NCBI GenBank assembly: GCA_002343445.1
Contig: DDSP01000076.1
Span: 1-19,935 of the forward strand
Source: Chthonomonas sp. UBA2387
GTDB taxonomy: Bacteria; Armatimonadota; Fimbriimonadia; Fimbriimonadales; Fimbriimonadaceae
Direction: 5' to 3'
Length of the DNA stretch: 19,935 nucleotides
Below, one piece after another: positions 1-6,952 of the stretch. Under the pieces are notes generated by a model, which had not been told where the DNA came from, searched no databases, and saw only the letters and a program-made list of their open reading frames with translations. Numbering within the stretch: the first letter of the stretch is position 1; each line of letters begins with the position of its first letter. A program made the position numbers and the translations under genes.

Positions 1-31
1 TATTAATGAGACACTACACTAGTTGGGAGTC

Positions 32-51
32 GGTCACGACGGAGCGTGACC
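32..51. other. Perfect 7-bp hairpin near left edge
   Basis: GGTCACG at 32-38 pairs perfectly with CGTGACC at 45-51 around a 6-base loop. No T-run follows on the plus side, so it is not a textbook intrinsic terminator. It could be the end of a transcript entering from the left, or an operator for the gene that starts at 146. Confidence 0.4.
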
Positions 52-129
52 CCTATGGGACCGGGACAGGTCGGCCACACCGCTCAAAGGGCGTGGACTT
101 CGGGACCGGTGGCGGAAGGATTCCGACAG

Positions 130-135
130 TATAAT
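130..135 (+). promoter_or_regulatory. -10 box (TATAAT) next to a start codon
   Basis: An exact TATAAT lies 10 bases upstream of the ATG at 146. No recognisable -35 hexamer is present at 16-19 bp spacing. Transcription would begin only a few bases before the ATG or at it, and no Shine-Dalgarno sequence is visible, so the gene is probably translated from a leaderless or nearly leaderless message. Confidence 0.5.
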
Positions 136-145
136 CGGGCTCATC

Positions 146-493
146 ATGAGCATCCATCTGCCTGAACCCATCGCTAACTACTTTCGCTGCAAAGCTGATG
201 AAAACCCAACGGAAGCCGCTGGCACCTTCACGCCCGCAGCGATGGTATTCGACAAGGGCGAGGACCGCGAAGTCTTCGGGCAAGAAGCCATCCACAGGTG
301 GTTCATCGAACAGGCCGCCACGGTCAAAACGACCGTTGACGTGGTCAGTCTGAGAGAGGAGAGTGGGGAATTCGTCGTGACTACTCTTGTCTCTGGCAAC
401 TTCAAAGGCAGTCCGGCCGAGTTCGAATACCGATTCACCCTCCGAGACGGTTTGATTGACCGGCTCATTATCGAGTTTGTAGGCTTCAAGTGA
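146..493 (+). CDS. NTF2/SnoaL-like small protein
   Basis: This encodes a 115-residue protein that looks like a single NTF2-like (SnoaL-type) alpha+beta cone fold. An N-terminal helix begins LPEPIANYF, and a middle part contains FGQEAIHRWF, which resembles the G.eAI..f segment typical of SnoaL-like proteins. Alternating hydrophobic strands follow, ending GLIDRLIIEF, where the family usually has a strand of the form dGkI..l.i. Family members are small cytosolic proteins, either ligand-binding pockets or isomerase/cyclase-like enzymes; the substrate cannot be read here. The length fits the family (about 110-140). The ATG at 146 is chosen because TATAAT sits 10 bases before it. The gene is less GC-rich than most of the window. 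It faces the nuclease-like gene at 654-1163. Confidence 0.75.
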   Translation: MSIHLPEPIANYFRCKADENPTEAAGTFTPAAMVFDKGEDREVFGQEAIHRWFIEQAATVKTTVDVVSLREESGEFVVTTLVSGNFKGSPAEFEYRFTLRDGLIDRLIIEFVGFK

Positions 494-653
494 GGTCAAA
501 TCTTCCTCCCTGTCCACCAGCACGCAAACATCCCTTGACCGATCTACCGATGGAGGGCGAGGCTCGCCGAGCGTGGCCCAGTCGAAGGTATTGGGCCAAC
601 GTCAGAACTCCAATCGGACTCAGCAAAGGGGGAGGTATTTGAGATGGAGCCAG

Positions 654-1163
654 TTATTCGCATTCCCTGCTGCAGGCATCAACGATCAAGTCCCACCTGT
701 TCAGGTACTCATCAATGGTCCTTTCAGAATATTTGTTCGTCGAGGGAGGCACGGCAACGGCCCGGACTTTGCTGTCATTATGCGCCTGTCCCCTTGTCCC
801 TGGGGTTGCCAACCACTTCTGATGAGCTTGGCGGACGATCGTTGCGAGGTCGCACGAGGGGATAATGTAGTACTCTGGGGTCGCTTTCGATCCCATTTCT
901 GGAATGCCTGCGAGCACCCAGAAGAACTGCGGCCCGTAATCCTTTTCCGACTTCAGCCCGACAGAGACAGTCTTGTCCTGACGCGGCCGGTACGTCTTCA
1001 CCTGCACGTGGGCAAACTTCGTCCCGTCCTTGTCGCTCACGAGAATGTCAGTGTTGGGACAGTTGCCTAGCGTCAAGACCGCCACCAACCCGCGTCTGCA
1101 TAGCTCGCCAGCAACAAAATATTGACTTGCAGCCGCTCGGTGAGACTTGTCTTTGTCCGACAT
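654..1163 (-). CDS. PD-(D/E)XK nuclease-like protein
   Basis: This encodes a 169-residue protein that I assign to the restriction-endonuclease-like (PD-(D/E)XK) fold. Glu20 lies in the first helix (YFVAGEL). Asp39 lies in NTDILV, and the hairpin strand carries Gln54-Val55-Lys56 (HVQVKT). Together these match the E...D...(E/Q)xK catalytic pattern of Holliday-junction-resolvase/Mrr-like enzymes and of many small uncharacterised bacterial proteins. The predicted role is DNA cleavage, but target and partner are unknown. No specificity domain, methylase or toxin/antitoxin neighbour is visible. The gene begins 18 bases after the encoded CCA of tRNA-Glu on the same strand, has no clear ribosome-binding site, and may ride on the tRNA transcript. 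Its base composition is lower in GC (31 G/C of 60 at 661-720, hand count) than the flanking genes, a hint of acquisition. Confidence 0.7.
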   Translation of the reverse strand: MSDKDKSHRAAASQYFVAGELCRRGLVAVLTLGNCPNTDILVSDKDGTKFAHVQVKTYRPRQDKTVSVGLKSEKDYGPQFFWVLAGIPEMGSKATPEYYIIPSCDLATIVRQAHQKWLATPGTRGQAHNDSKVRAVAVPPSTNKYSERTIDEYLNRWDLIVDACSRECE

Positions 1164-1181
1164 TTGGGTCTCGCAAGAAGT

Positions 1182-1258
1182 TGGTACTCCGGATGGGATT
1201 CGAACCCACGATCTTCGCCGTGAGAGGGCGATGTCCTAAACCGCTAGACGACCGGAGC
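1182..1258 (-). tRNA. tRNA-Glu (CTC)
   Basis: The reverse complement folds as a complete 77-base cloverleaf. It has a 7-bp acceptor stem (GCTCCGG with CCGGAGT, first pair G-T), the D arm GTC/GAC, and an anticodon stem TCGCC/GGCGA. The loop is CTCTCAC, giving anticodon CTC, and the T loop is TTCGAAT. The discriminator is A and the 3' CCA is encoded (1182-1184). The D-loop and the CTCTCAC loop match the usual bacterial glutamate tRNA. It lies between the GH44 gene and the nuclease-like gene on the same strand. Confidence 0.95.
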
Positions 1259-1275
1259 ACGTTCAGCAAGCCGAA

Positions 1276-1305
1276 ATCGTACCCCAAGCCACCCGGCCGA
1301 GGCAA
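1276..1305 (-). promoter_or_regulatory. Promoter of tRNA-Glu
   Basis: On the minus strand a -35-like TTGCCT (plus 1300-1305) and a -10-like TACGAT (plus 1276-1281) are separated by 18 bp. The -10 lies 17 bases before the mature 5' end. Each hexamer matches four of six consensus bases. The 18-bp spacer equals that of the tRNA-His and rplU promoters in this window. Confidence 0.5.
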
Positions 1306-1319
1306 GGCCATCGGGACCC

Positions 1320-2837
1320 TCAGCGCCGAAGTTCCAGCGTCGCCAAACTCAGCGCCGGCAATGTGAACGACGCCCGCCCGTCCCGAACCGCCACCGCCGA
1401 AACCACAGGCGAGGCGTGCGCGCCCGAAGTCACCACGAACGCCCGACCCGAAGCTGCCGGGAAGGCCCTGAAGCCCAAGGCGAACGCGCGCGGCGAGGGC
1501 GTCTTGTTGATGAGGACCACGGTCATCCGCCGCCGATCCTTCGAATCCAGCGCGGCATACACCGAAGCCTCGGCCGGGGACACGCCCGCCACCTCGAGCC
1601 CCAGATCGCCGAACCGCGAGCCCTTCCGGTCGTAGTCGATAAACGCGCGGAATCCCGCCAACTGGTAGGGGTCGTCGGCGGCATCGAGGCCCCAGTGGCT
1701 CGCGGCGAACAGGCCGTACCGCCCCCACAGGCCCAGAACGTCGGCCTGCGCCAGCGCCCCGCTGATGTTCTTGCCGCCGCCGAAATCGTATTCGGTGATG
1801 GCCAACTTGGTGCCGGGATACTGGCGCGCGATCTGCCGCATCAGCCCCGGCAACAGGACGATCGGCTTCTTGCCCAGGTTCTCGGAGATCCAGGAATCCT
1901 CGACGTACGTGGGGTCCCACAGCGAACGCGGCGCTTGGATGCGCGCCTCGGCCGTGCCCGGCTTGTCTTCGTTGGTCACCACGCGCAGCCCGCCGCCCCG
2001 CGCCTCGGGGTACCAGTGGATGTCGAGCACGTCCAGCAGGCGCTTGCCGTGCTTGCGTTCGGCGTCGCGCATGGCGGCGAGGTAGACGTCCAAGAAGTCG
2101 CGTCCGTTGGCGTCTTTGGCGTCTTGGAACGTGCGGAACCCCTGCCATCCGTAGCTGGCCGGGCCAAACACCAGGGTGTCCTTCGCCGCCCCCTTGATGG
2201 CTAGGGCGTATTCGATGTTGTTGGCGATGAACTCGGCGTAGGTGGGGTGCTTGGCGATGCGCGCGTGGGTGTGCGCCCAGATGTCGGGCTCGTTGTCCAG
2301 GCTGTACCAAACAGGCGTGTTCTTGGCCTTGGTCTTTTCCACCCAAGCCACGGCCTCGTCTTGATAGACCACCTTGTCCTTGGTGTTGGGCGGGAACTCC
2401 CACTTGCCTCCGGGCTTGCTGGCCAAGCTCTTGTGGAAGCGTGTCTGCAAGTAGTTGGGCGTCTTGTTCACATCGCCGTCGGCGTTCTTGTCGGCGGAGA
2501 CGTAGCCCAGCGTGGGGATGGTGAGCAGCACGGCTGCGCCGTTCCTTTGGGCTGGCTGGAAGAACGTGCGCATCGTCCATCCTGGCTCGTTGCTCTCGCC
2601 CATGTAGCCGTCGTTTTGGTGGTGATAGTCGGCCCCGGCGTTGCTGGCGTTGGTCTCCCAGTTGTAAGCGCTCATGCGGTTGCCGCCCTGCCGGGCGAGG
2701 GTGAACCCCTTGCCCAGTTTCTCCCAGTCGGGGAAGTTGACCCCGTAGATGTACGGGGAAATCGGCGTGCTGGACGTGGCGTCGATCGTGACGTTGACCG
2801 ACTGAAGTGCGACAAGACTGAGCAAAGATGCGAGCAT
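1320..2837 (-). CDS. Glycoside hydrolase family 44
   Basis: This encodes a 505-residue protein recognised as a GH44 enzyme, a family that includes endoglucanases and xyloglucanases cutting beta-1,4-glucans with retention. The N-terminal part carries the family-like SPYIYGVNFPDWEKL and the GGNRMSAYNWETN stretch. The likely acid/base is Glu183 in SLDNEPDIW, and the likely nucleophile is Glu349 in LAITEYDFGGG; both sit in TIM-barrel strand ends. A C-terminal beta-sandwich-like part (about 400-505) follows. The first 13 residues are hydrophobic but lack a basic residue, so the export signal is short and weak; secretion is likely but not certain. No carbohydrate-binding or dockerin module is present. 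The gene diverges from the flavoprotein at 2888 with only 50 bases between, and a GAGG ribosome-binding site precedes the ATG. Exact substrate is inferred from the family only. Confidence 0.88.
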   Translation of the reverse strand: MLASLLSLVALQSVNVTIDATSSTPISPYIYGVNFPDWEKLGKGFTLARQGGNRMSAYNWETNASNAGADYHHQNDGYMGESNEPGWTMRTFFQPAQRNGAAVLLTIPTLGYVSADKNADGDVNKTPNYLQTRFHKSLASKPGGKWEFPPNTKDKVVYQDEAVAWVEKTKAKNTPVWYSLDNEPDIWAHTHARIAKHPTYAEFIANNIEYALAIKGAAKDTLVFGPASYGWQGFRTFQDAKDANGRDFLDVYLAAMRDAERKHGKRLLDVLDIHWYPEARGGGLRVVTNEDKPGTAEARIQAPRSLWDPTYVEDSWISENLGKKPIVLLPGLMRQIARQYPGTKLAITEYDFGGGKNISGALAQADVLGLWGRYGLFAASHWGLDAADDPYQLAGFRAFIDYDRKGSRFGDLGLEVAGVSPAEASVYAALDSKDRRRMTVVLINKTPSPRAFALGFRAFPAASGRAFVVTSGAHASPVVSAVAVRDGRASFTLPALSLATLELRR

Positions 2838-2874
2838 CGCTGGACCTCGGTCGCAGGTTACCCATGCGATTCGC

Positions 2875-2880
2875 TAAACT
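2875..2880 (+). promoter_or_regulatory. -10 box (TAAACT) next to a start codon
   Basis: TAAACT ends 7 bases before the ATG at 2888. No -35 hexamer and no Shine-Dalgarno sequence are visible. This placement implies that transcription starts at or next to the start codon, as with the genes at 146 and 19468. Confidence 0.4.
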
Positions 2881-2887
2881 CTGGGAC

Positions 2888-3916
2888 ATGAACGTCTGCG
2901 TCGTTGGAGCCGGGATCATGGGAGCCTGCACGGCCCGCGAGCTCGCGCGGCGCGGACACCGGGTCACGGTCTACGACCAGTTCGAGCCCGGCCACCGCAT
3001 GGGCAGTTCGCATGGCCTCTCGCGTATCGTCCGCAAGGCCTATCCCGACCCGTTCTACACGTCGCTGATGGCCGAGGGGTACGGCATGTGGCGCGAGATC
3101 GACCGCGAGAGCCCCGAACCCATCTTGCACGAGGTCGGCCTGATGTACTTCGGGCAGCGCTCCTCGCCGAACATGGTCTCGATGGCGAGGGGCCTGACTG
3201 CCGTGGACGAGCGCTTCGAGCTCCTGGAAGGCGACCAGGCGCGTCGCGAATTCCCCTCGCTGCGCCTGACCCCCGGAGAGGTCGGCGTGTGGACCCCCCA
3301 CGCGGGATGGGTTCACGCCAGCAAAGCCGTTCACTGGATTCTCGCCGCCGCCGAACGCGCGGGCGCGGAGATCGAGCGGAAACGGGTCATGGAGCCGCTC
3401 GCGCTGGCCGAGAGCTTCGATGCCGTTGTCTTGTGTCCCGGCGGCTGGATCCGCGATTTCGTGCCGGTTCCCGTGCGCGTGACGCTTCAGACGTTCGTTT
3501 ACGTGCGGCAGCATCTTGCTGGGCCGGTGTGGATCGAGGACGGGCCCGACCTGATGTACGGCTTTCCCTCCGAGCCCGGCCAAGGGTCGTTCAAGATCGG
3601 CGTCCATTCCGACGGGCCCGTGGTCAACCCTTCGCTCCCCGGCAGGGAGCCCTCCGGCGACGCGATCGAGAAGGTCGCCGATGTGTGCGATCGGCGTTTC
3701 GGGCTGCACGACATCGAGATCGAAGGTGCCCAGGGGTGCCTCTATACGCGCACGCCGGACGAGGACTTCCGGTTCGGCGCCCTGGAAGGCAACGTGTTTT
3801 GGGCGTCCGTGTGCAGCGGGCACGGGTTCAAGTTCGGTCCCTGGGTGGGGCGTTTTCTCTCGAACGTGGTCGAGGGTCGCGAATCCATCGACAAGTACCC
3901 CCGCTTCGCGCGTTAG
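2888..3916 (+). CDS. FAD-dependent sarcosine/N-methyltryptophan oxidase-like
   Basis: This encodes a 342-residue flavoprotein of the DAO/GR2 superfamily, closest by eye to monomeric sarcosine oxidase and N-methyltryptophan oxidase. Such enzymes oxidise a secondary amino acid with oxygen, giving peroxide, formaldehyde and the primary amine. The Rossmann motif GAGIMG is at residues 7-12, followed by RVTVYDQ, whose acidic residue binds the ADP ribose. Near the C-terminus, Cys284 (CLYTRTPDEDF) lies 31 residues before Lys315 (SGHGFKFGP). In the family these positions are the cysteine that holds FAD covalently and the lysine used in oxygen activation. The length is slightly short against the usual 370-390. 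The start at 2888 is chosen because the Rossmann strand begins at residue 2; an in-frame ATG at 2828 would add 20 residues overlapping the divergent gene. Substrate is not determined. Confidence 0.85.
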   Translation: MNVCVVGAGIMGACTARELARRGHRVTVYDQFEPGHRMGSSHGLSRIVRKAYPDPFYTSLMAEGYGMWREIDRESPEPILHEVGLMYFGQRSSPNMVSMARGLTAVDERFELLEGDQARREFPSLRLTPGEVGVWTPHAGWVHASKAVHWILAAAERAGAEIERKRVMEPLALAESFDAVVLCPGGWIRDFVPVPVRVTLQTFVYVRQHLAGPVWIEDGPDLMYGFPSEPGQGSFKIGVHSDGPVVNPSLPGREPSGDAIEKVADVCDRRFGLHDIEIEGAQGCLYTRTPDEDFRFGALEGNVFWASVCSGHGFKFGPWVGRFLSNVVEGRESIDKYPRFAR

Positions 3917-3928
3917 CCGAGAACGTCG

Positions 3929-3934
3929 TAGAAT
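3929..3934 (+). promoter_or_regulatory. Possible -10 box of the BTAD regulator gene
   Basis: TAGAAT lies 36 bases before the ATG at 3971, in the 54-base gap after the flavoprotein stop. A convincing -35 is not visible. Co-transcription with the flavoprotein gene is equally possible. Confidence 0.3.
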
Positions 3935-3970
3935 GGCGGTCACGAGCCGCTTGCTCACAACCGCGAGCCC

Positions 3971-6880
3971 ATGGACGCACCCTCTTGCATGGTTCGGATG
4001 TTCGGAACGCTGTCCGTCACCATCGGTGGCGAGCCCGTGGCCGCCTGGCGCACCCGCAAGACGGCCTCGCTTTTCGCCTACCTTGCTTACCGGGCCGGCC
4101 GGACAGTGCCGAGGGAAGTCCTGGCCGATCTTTTCTGGCCCGAAGCTCCCGATGGAGGTCGAAACAGCCTCAGCGTAGCGCTCAGCACCATACGGGAACT
4201 GCTTGGCGAACACGCCTCGACGATTCTCAAGTGGGATCGCGTATCGGTGGGGATACTCGCCGACGCCTTGGCCACGGACGTGGCCGAGTTTCATGGCCAC
4301 TGGCAACGGGCCCGTGCCCCAGGTGGCCCGTGTTTGGAGGACCTGGAGGCGTGCGTTCGGTTGGCTGCGGAGCCGCTCCTCGACGGCTTCTACGACGAGT
4401 GGGTGCTGCTCGAACGCGATGTTCTGGCTGCCCATCGCGCGGAAGCCGCCCTTGCGCTAGCACGCATCTACTTGGACAGGGGGGATACGGAATTGGCCGT
4501 GGAGATGGCGCGCCTGGTCTTGGCCACGGACGAACTGAACGAGGACGCCCACCGGCTGGTCGTCCTGGCACTCAAGCGGAGCGGCAACATCGCTGCCGCA
4601 CTCCACCAATACGCTCTAATGGAGCGCATCCTCCAAACGGAACTGAAGACCCCTCCCTCCGAGACCTCGGCTTCGCTCAAACGCGAGCTGGAGGACGAAG
4701 CTGGCGGACGCCTCAAGGATCTTCTGGCCCCATCGAACCTTCCCAGCGGGCTCACCCGGTTCTTTGGTCGGAAGGAGGAGACGGCGACGGTCGAGGCGCA
4801 ACTTCTCCAGCAGCGCCGCAGGCTCGTCACCCTCATCGGTCCAGGGGGAATCGGGAAGACGCGCATGGCTGTCGAAATCGCCCACCGGATGGCGAAACCT
4901 CTGGCCGGCCGCGTGTGGTGGGTGCCCATGGGCGGCGTGGATCGAGCGGAACTGCTGCCCGATCGCGTGTTGTTCGCGTTGGGTGTCACCCAGCAACCGC
5001 CTCGCGACCCGTTCCAAGCGATCGGGCTGGTGCTTGGAAGTCGCCCCGCCCTGTTGGTGTTGGACGGTCTCGAGCATCACGGTCTGGATGGGGCACTCAT
5101 TCTGCGCACACTTCTCGAACGCGTCGGCTGCGTCGCGTGTCTTTGCACTTCCCGCTCCGCGCTGCAACTGCAAGGAGAGTGCCGCATCCAGGTTCCTCCG
5201 CTCGGGGTCGAGGACGGCGACGAGGGGCCGAGTCCGTCGCTGGAGCTGTTTCTGGACCGCTGCGAACTCGCCGGATCTCGGCTGGAACTCGGCGGTCCCG
5301 ACCTCGGCGATGCGCGCGCGTTGTGCCGCGTTCTGGAGGGCATCCCGCTAGCCATCGAGTTGGCGGCGTCTCGTTTGACCGACCTCACGGTGGGCGACTT
5401 ACTGCAGAGGATCGAAGACCGCTTCGGCCTGTTGGAATCCGACGAACTGGACCGGGCCGAGCGCCATCGGTCGTTGGCGGCGACGCTCGAATGGAGCATC
5501 CAGTTGCTGAGTCCGCCCGCGCGTCGTGCCTTCGGTGCCCTCTGCGTGTTCCGCAACGGGTTCGACGCCGAAGCCGTCGGGGCCGTGCTCGGCGACCCCA
5601 GCCCTGGCCCCGTCTTGAGCGAACTCGTTCGGCACTCGCTCGTCGAGCGGCGCGAGAGTCCAAGCGGCGCGAGGTACGCCATGCTCGACACGATGCGCGA
5701 GTTTGCGCTGCGACGGGCGGAGCCGCACGAACTCCACGGATTCGCCCACCGGCACGCCATCCACTTCGAGCGGCTCGCGGAGCAGTGTCATCGGCATGCC
5801 CGAGGGCAGGACCAAGCGCGTTGGTTCGAGATGCTCGACACCGAGAGCGACAATCTGAACGCGGCGCTCGACTGGTGCCTGGGCGACAAGGGCGACCCCG
5901 AGTTGGGCCGATCCATCGTCGGCTACCTCCACCACTACTGGATGTTCCGACGGTCGTTCTCCCTGAGCAAGCTTTACGCCCAAAGGCTCCTCGAATGCCC
6001 CTTCGGCGACCTGGCATCGGACGCGGTCGGTCGGTGTCGCTTCACCTTGAGCGGCGTCGCCATGTACGGAGGCGACGCCGCTACGGCGCTGGAAGCCGGG
6101 ACGCGTTCGACTGCCGTCTGGCGCGAGCTTGGCGATTCGTGGTGGCTGGGCTACTCGGTCGCTTGGGAGGGCGTCATGGGTTTCCTGATCGGCGATCTGG
6201 CGAGGGCGACGACCTTCCTGCAGGAAGCGGTCGAGATCAGCCGCGAGGTGTCCGATCCTTGGGTTCGCAGCTATGCCAGGCTCCACTTGGGGTTTGTCTG
6301 CCTGCTTGCGGGCGATGCCTCGCAAGCAGCCCGCTTGACAGCGGAAGGACTCGTGGAAGCGCGTCGCGCCGGAGATGGGTGGCTTCTCGCCTATGCCGAG
6401 TTCATCGCGTCGGCATTGGAAACGGCGACGGGTCGAGACTGGTCGGTGGTGGCCGGAAGCGCGGAACGCGCCCATCTGGGCTTCGATGCCATCAAGGACC
6501 AGTGGTGCGCTGCCTGGGCGTTGAACTTGCGGGGCTTGGCGGCCTGCCGGCAAGGCGACCCCGACAGCGGCTGGCGGTTCCATCTCGAAAGCCTGCACCG
6601 ACGTTCAGACATGGGGGATTGGTCGGGTGTACCCGTCGCCCTGGACGGGTTGGCCGATGCCGCCGAGCGTCTCGACGCCTTGGAAGTCGCGTCCTGCATT
6701 CTTGCCGCTTCGGACGAGTGGGCTCTCCGACTCGGGGTTCCTCGGCTGCCCATCTTTCAGCCGGCATGCGACGACGTTCGCGCGAGAATCCAAGCACGGG
6801 GAGACCCGCCCGGCCAAGGCTCGACGCGGCGCGTGACCGTCGAGGAAATCCTCGCGAGCTGGGATCGTCCGCCGGTTTAA
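3971..6880 (+). CDS. SARP/AfsR-type regulator, BTAD + NB-ARC + TPR
   Basis: This encodes a 969-residue STAND transcription regulator. Residues 7-95 form an OmpR-type winged helix (FGTLSVTIGG, then TRKTASLFAYLA and REVLADLFW). Residues 100-245 form the bacterial transcriptional activation (BTAD) helical domain typical of SARP activators. An NB-ARC-type ATPase follows, with Walker A GPGGIGKTR (290-298), Walker B LLVLDGLEH (361-369), TSRSAL (393-398) and a GIPLAIELA motif (457-465). A winged-helix segment (about 500-545) precedes about 350 residues of helical TPR-like repeats. Members are held inactive until a signal or kinase triggers ATP-driven assembly, and then bind 11-bp-spaced direct repeats over the -35 region. 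Such a repeat lies at the very end of this gene, upstream of the next one, suggesting a direct target. The signal sensed is unknown. The start could also be the ATG at 3989; neither has a strong ribosome-binding site. Confidence 0.88.
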   Translation: MDAPSCMVRMFGTLSVTIGGEPVAAWRTRKTASLFAYLAYRAGRTVPREVLADLFWPEAPDGGRNSLSVALSTIRELLGEHASTILKWDRVSVGILADALATDVAEFHGHWQRARAPGGPCLEDLEACVRLAAEPLLDGFYDEWVLLERDVLAAHRAEAALALARIYLDRGDTELAVEMARLVLATDELNEDAHRLVVLALKRSGNIAAALHQYALMERILQTELKTPPSETSASLKRELEDEAGGRLKDLLAPSNLPSGLTRFFGRKEETATVEAQLLQQRRRLVTLIGPGGIGKTRMAVEIAHRMAKPLAGRVWWVPMGGVDRAELLPDRVLFALGVTQQPPRDPFQAIGLVLGSRPALLVLDGLEHHGLDGALILRTLLERVGCVACLCTSRSALQLQGECRIQVPPLGVEDGDEGPSPSLELFLDRCELAGSRLELGGPDLGDARALCRVLEGIPLAIELAASRLTDLTVGDLLQRIEDRFGLLESDELDRAERHRSLAATLEWSIQLLSPPARRAFGALCVFRNGFDAEAVGAVLGDPSPGPVLSELVRHSLVERRESPSGARYAMLDTMREFALRRAEPHELHGFAHRHAIHFERLAEQCHRHARGQDQARWFEMLDTESDNLNAALDWCLGDKGDPELGRSIVGYLHHYWMFRRSFSLSKLYAQRLLECPFGDLASDAVGRCRFTLSGVAMYGGDAATALEAGTRSTAVWRELGDSWWLGYSVAWEGVMGFLIGDLARATTFLQEAVEISREVSDPWVRSYARLHLGFVCLLAGDASQAARLTAEGLVEARRAGDGWLLAYAEFIASALETATGRDWSVVAGSAERAHLGFDAIKDQWCAAWALNLRGLAACRQGDPDSGWRFHLESLHRRSDMGDWSGVPVALDGLADAAERLDALEVASCILAASDEWALRLGVPRLPIFQPACDDVRARIQARGDPPGQGSTRRVTVEEILASWDRPPV

Positions 6881-6908
6881 GGTTTCTGTAAGGTTCCGTC
6901 GTTAGACT
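6879..6908 (+). promoter_or_regulatory. Putative SARP box and -10 box
   Basis: AAGGTT occurs at 6879-6884 and again at 6890-6895, exactly 11 bp apart, occupying the place where a -35 would be. A -10-like TAGACT (6903-6908) follows after 6-7 bp. SARP regulators are known to bind direct repeats with an 11-bp period just upstream of the -10. The first repeat overlaps the stop codon of the regulator gene. The likely controlled gene starts at 6953. Direct binding is inferred. Confidence 0.5.
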
Positions 6909-6952
6909 CCCGTTTCAATAGGTCTGCCCTTGATCAGTGGACCGGTGCAACC

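Noticed and set aside
53..523. A 156-codon minus-strand frame opposite the NTF2-like gene
   Set aside because: No recognisable fold or motif. The plus-strand frame has a TATAAT box, SnoaL-like features and a sensible length.
554..575. Short palindrome GGCGAGGCTCGCC in the gap between the convergent genes at the left end
   Set aside because: The loop would be about one base, and no T-run follows on either strand, so I cannot call it a terminator.
868..898. A stretch resembling the 3' part of tRNA-Glu (GTACTC.GG ... TTCGA.CCCA), considered as an attachment-site repeat
   Set aside because: The match is interrupted by several mismatches and a gap and lies inside the nuclease coding frame; it is probably coincidence.
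1048..2967. A 639-codon minus-strand frame over the GH44 gene and tRNA-Glu
   Set aside because: It reads straight through the tRNA and is Arg-rich without family motifs; the GH44 frame with both catalytic Glu motifs is the real one.
3088..6891. A 1267-codon open frame spanning most of two real genes in another frame
   Set aside because: Its translation is extremely Arg-, Pro- and Gly-rich with no domain pattern, whereas the frames at 2888-3916 and 3971-6880 carry clear motifs. Long shadow frames are expected in high-GC DNA.
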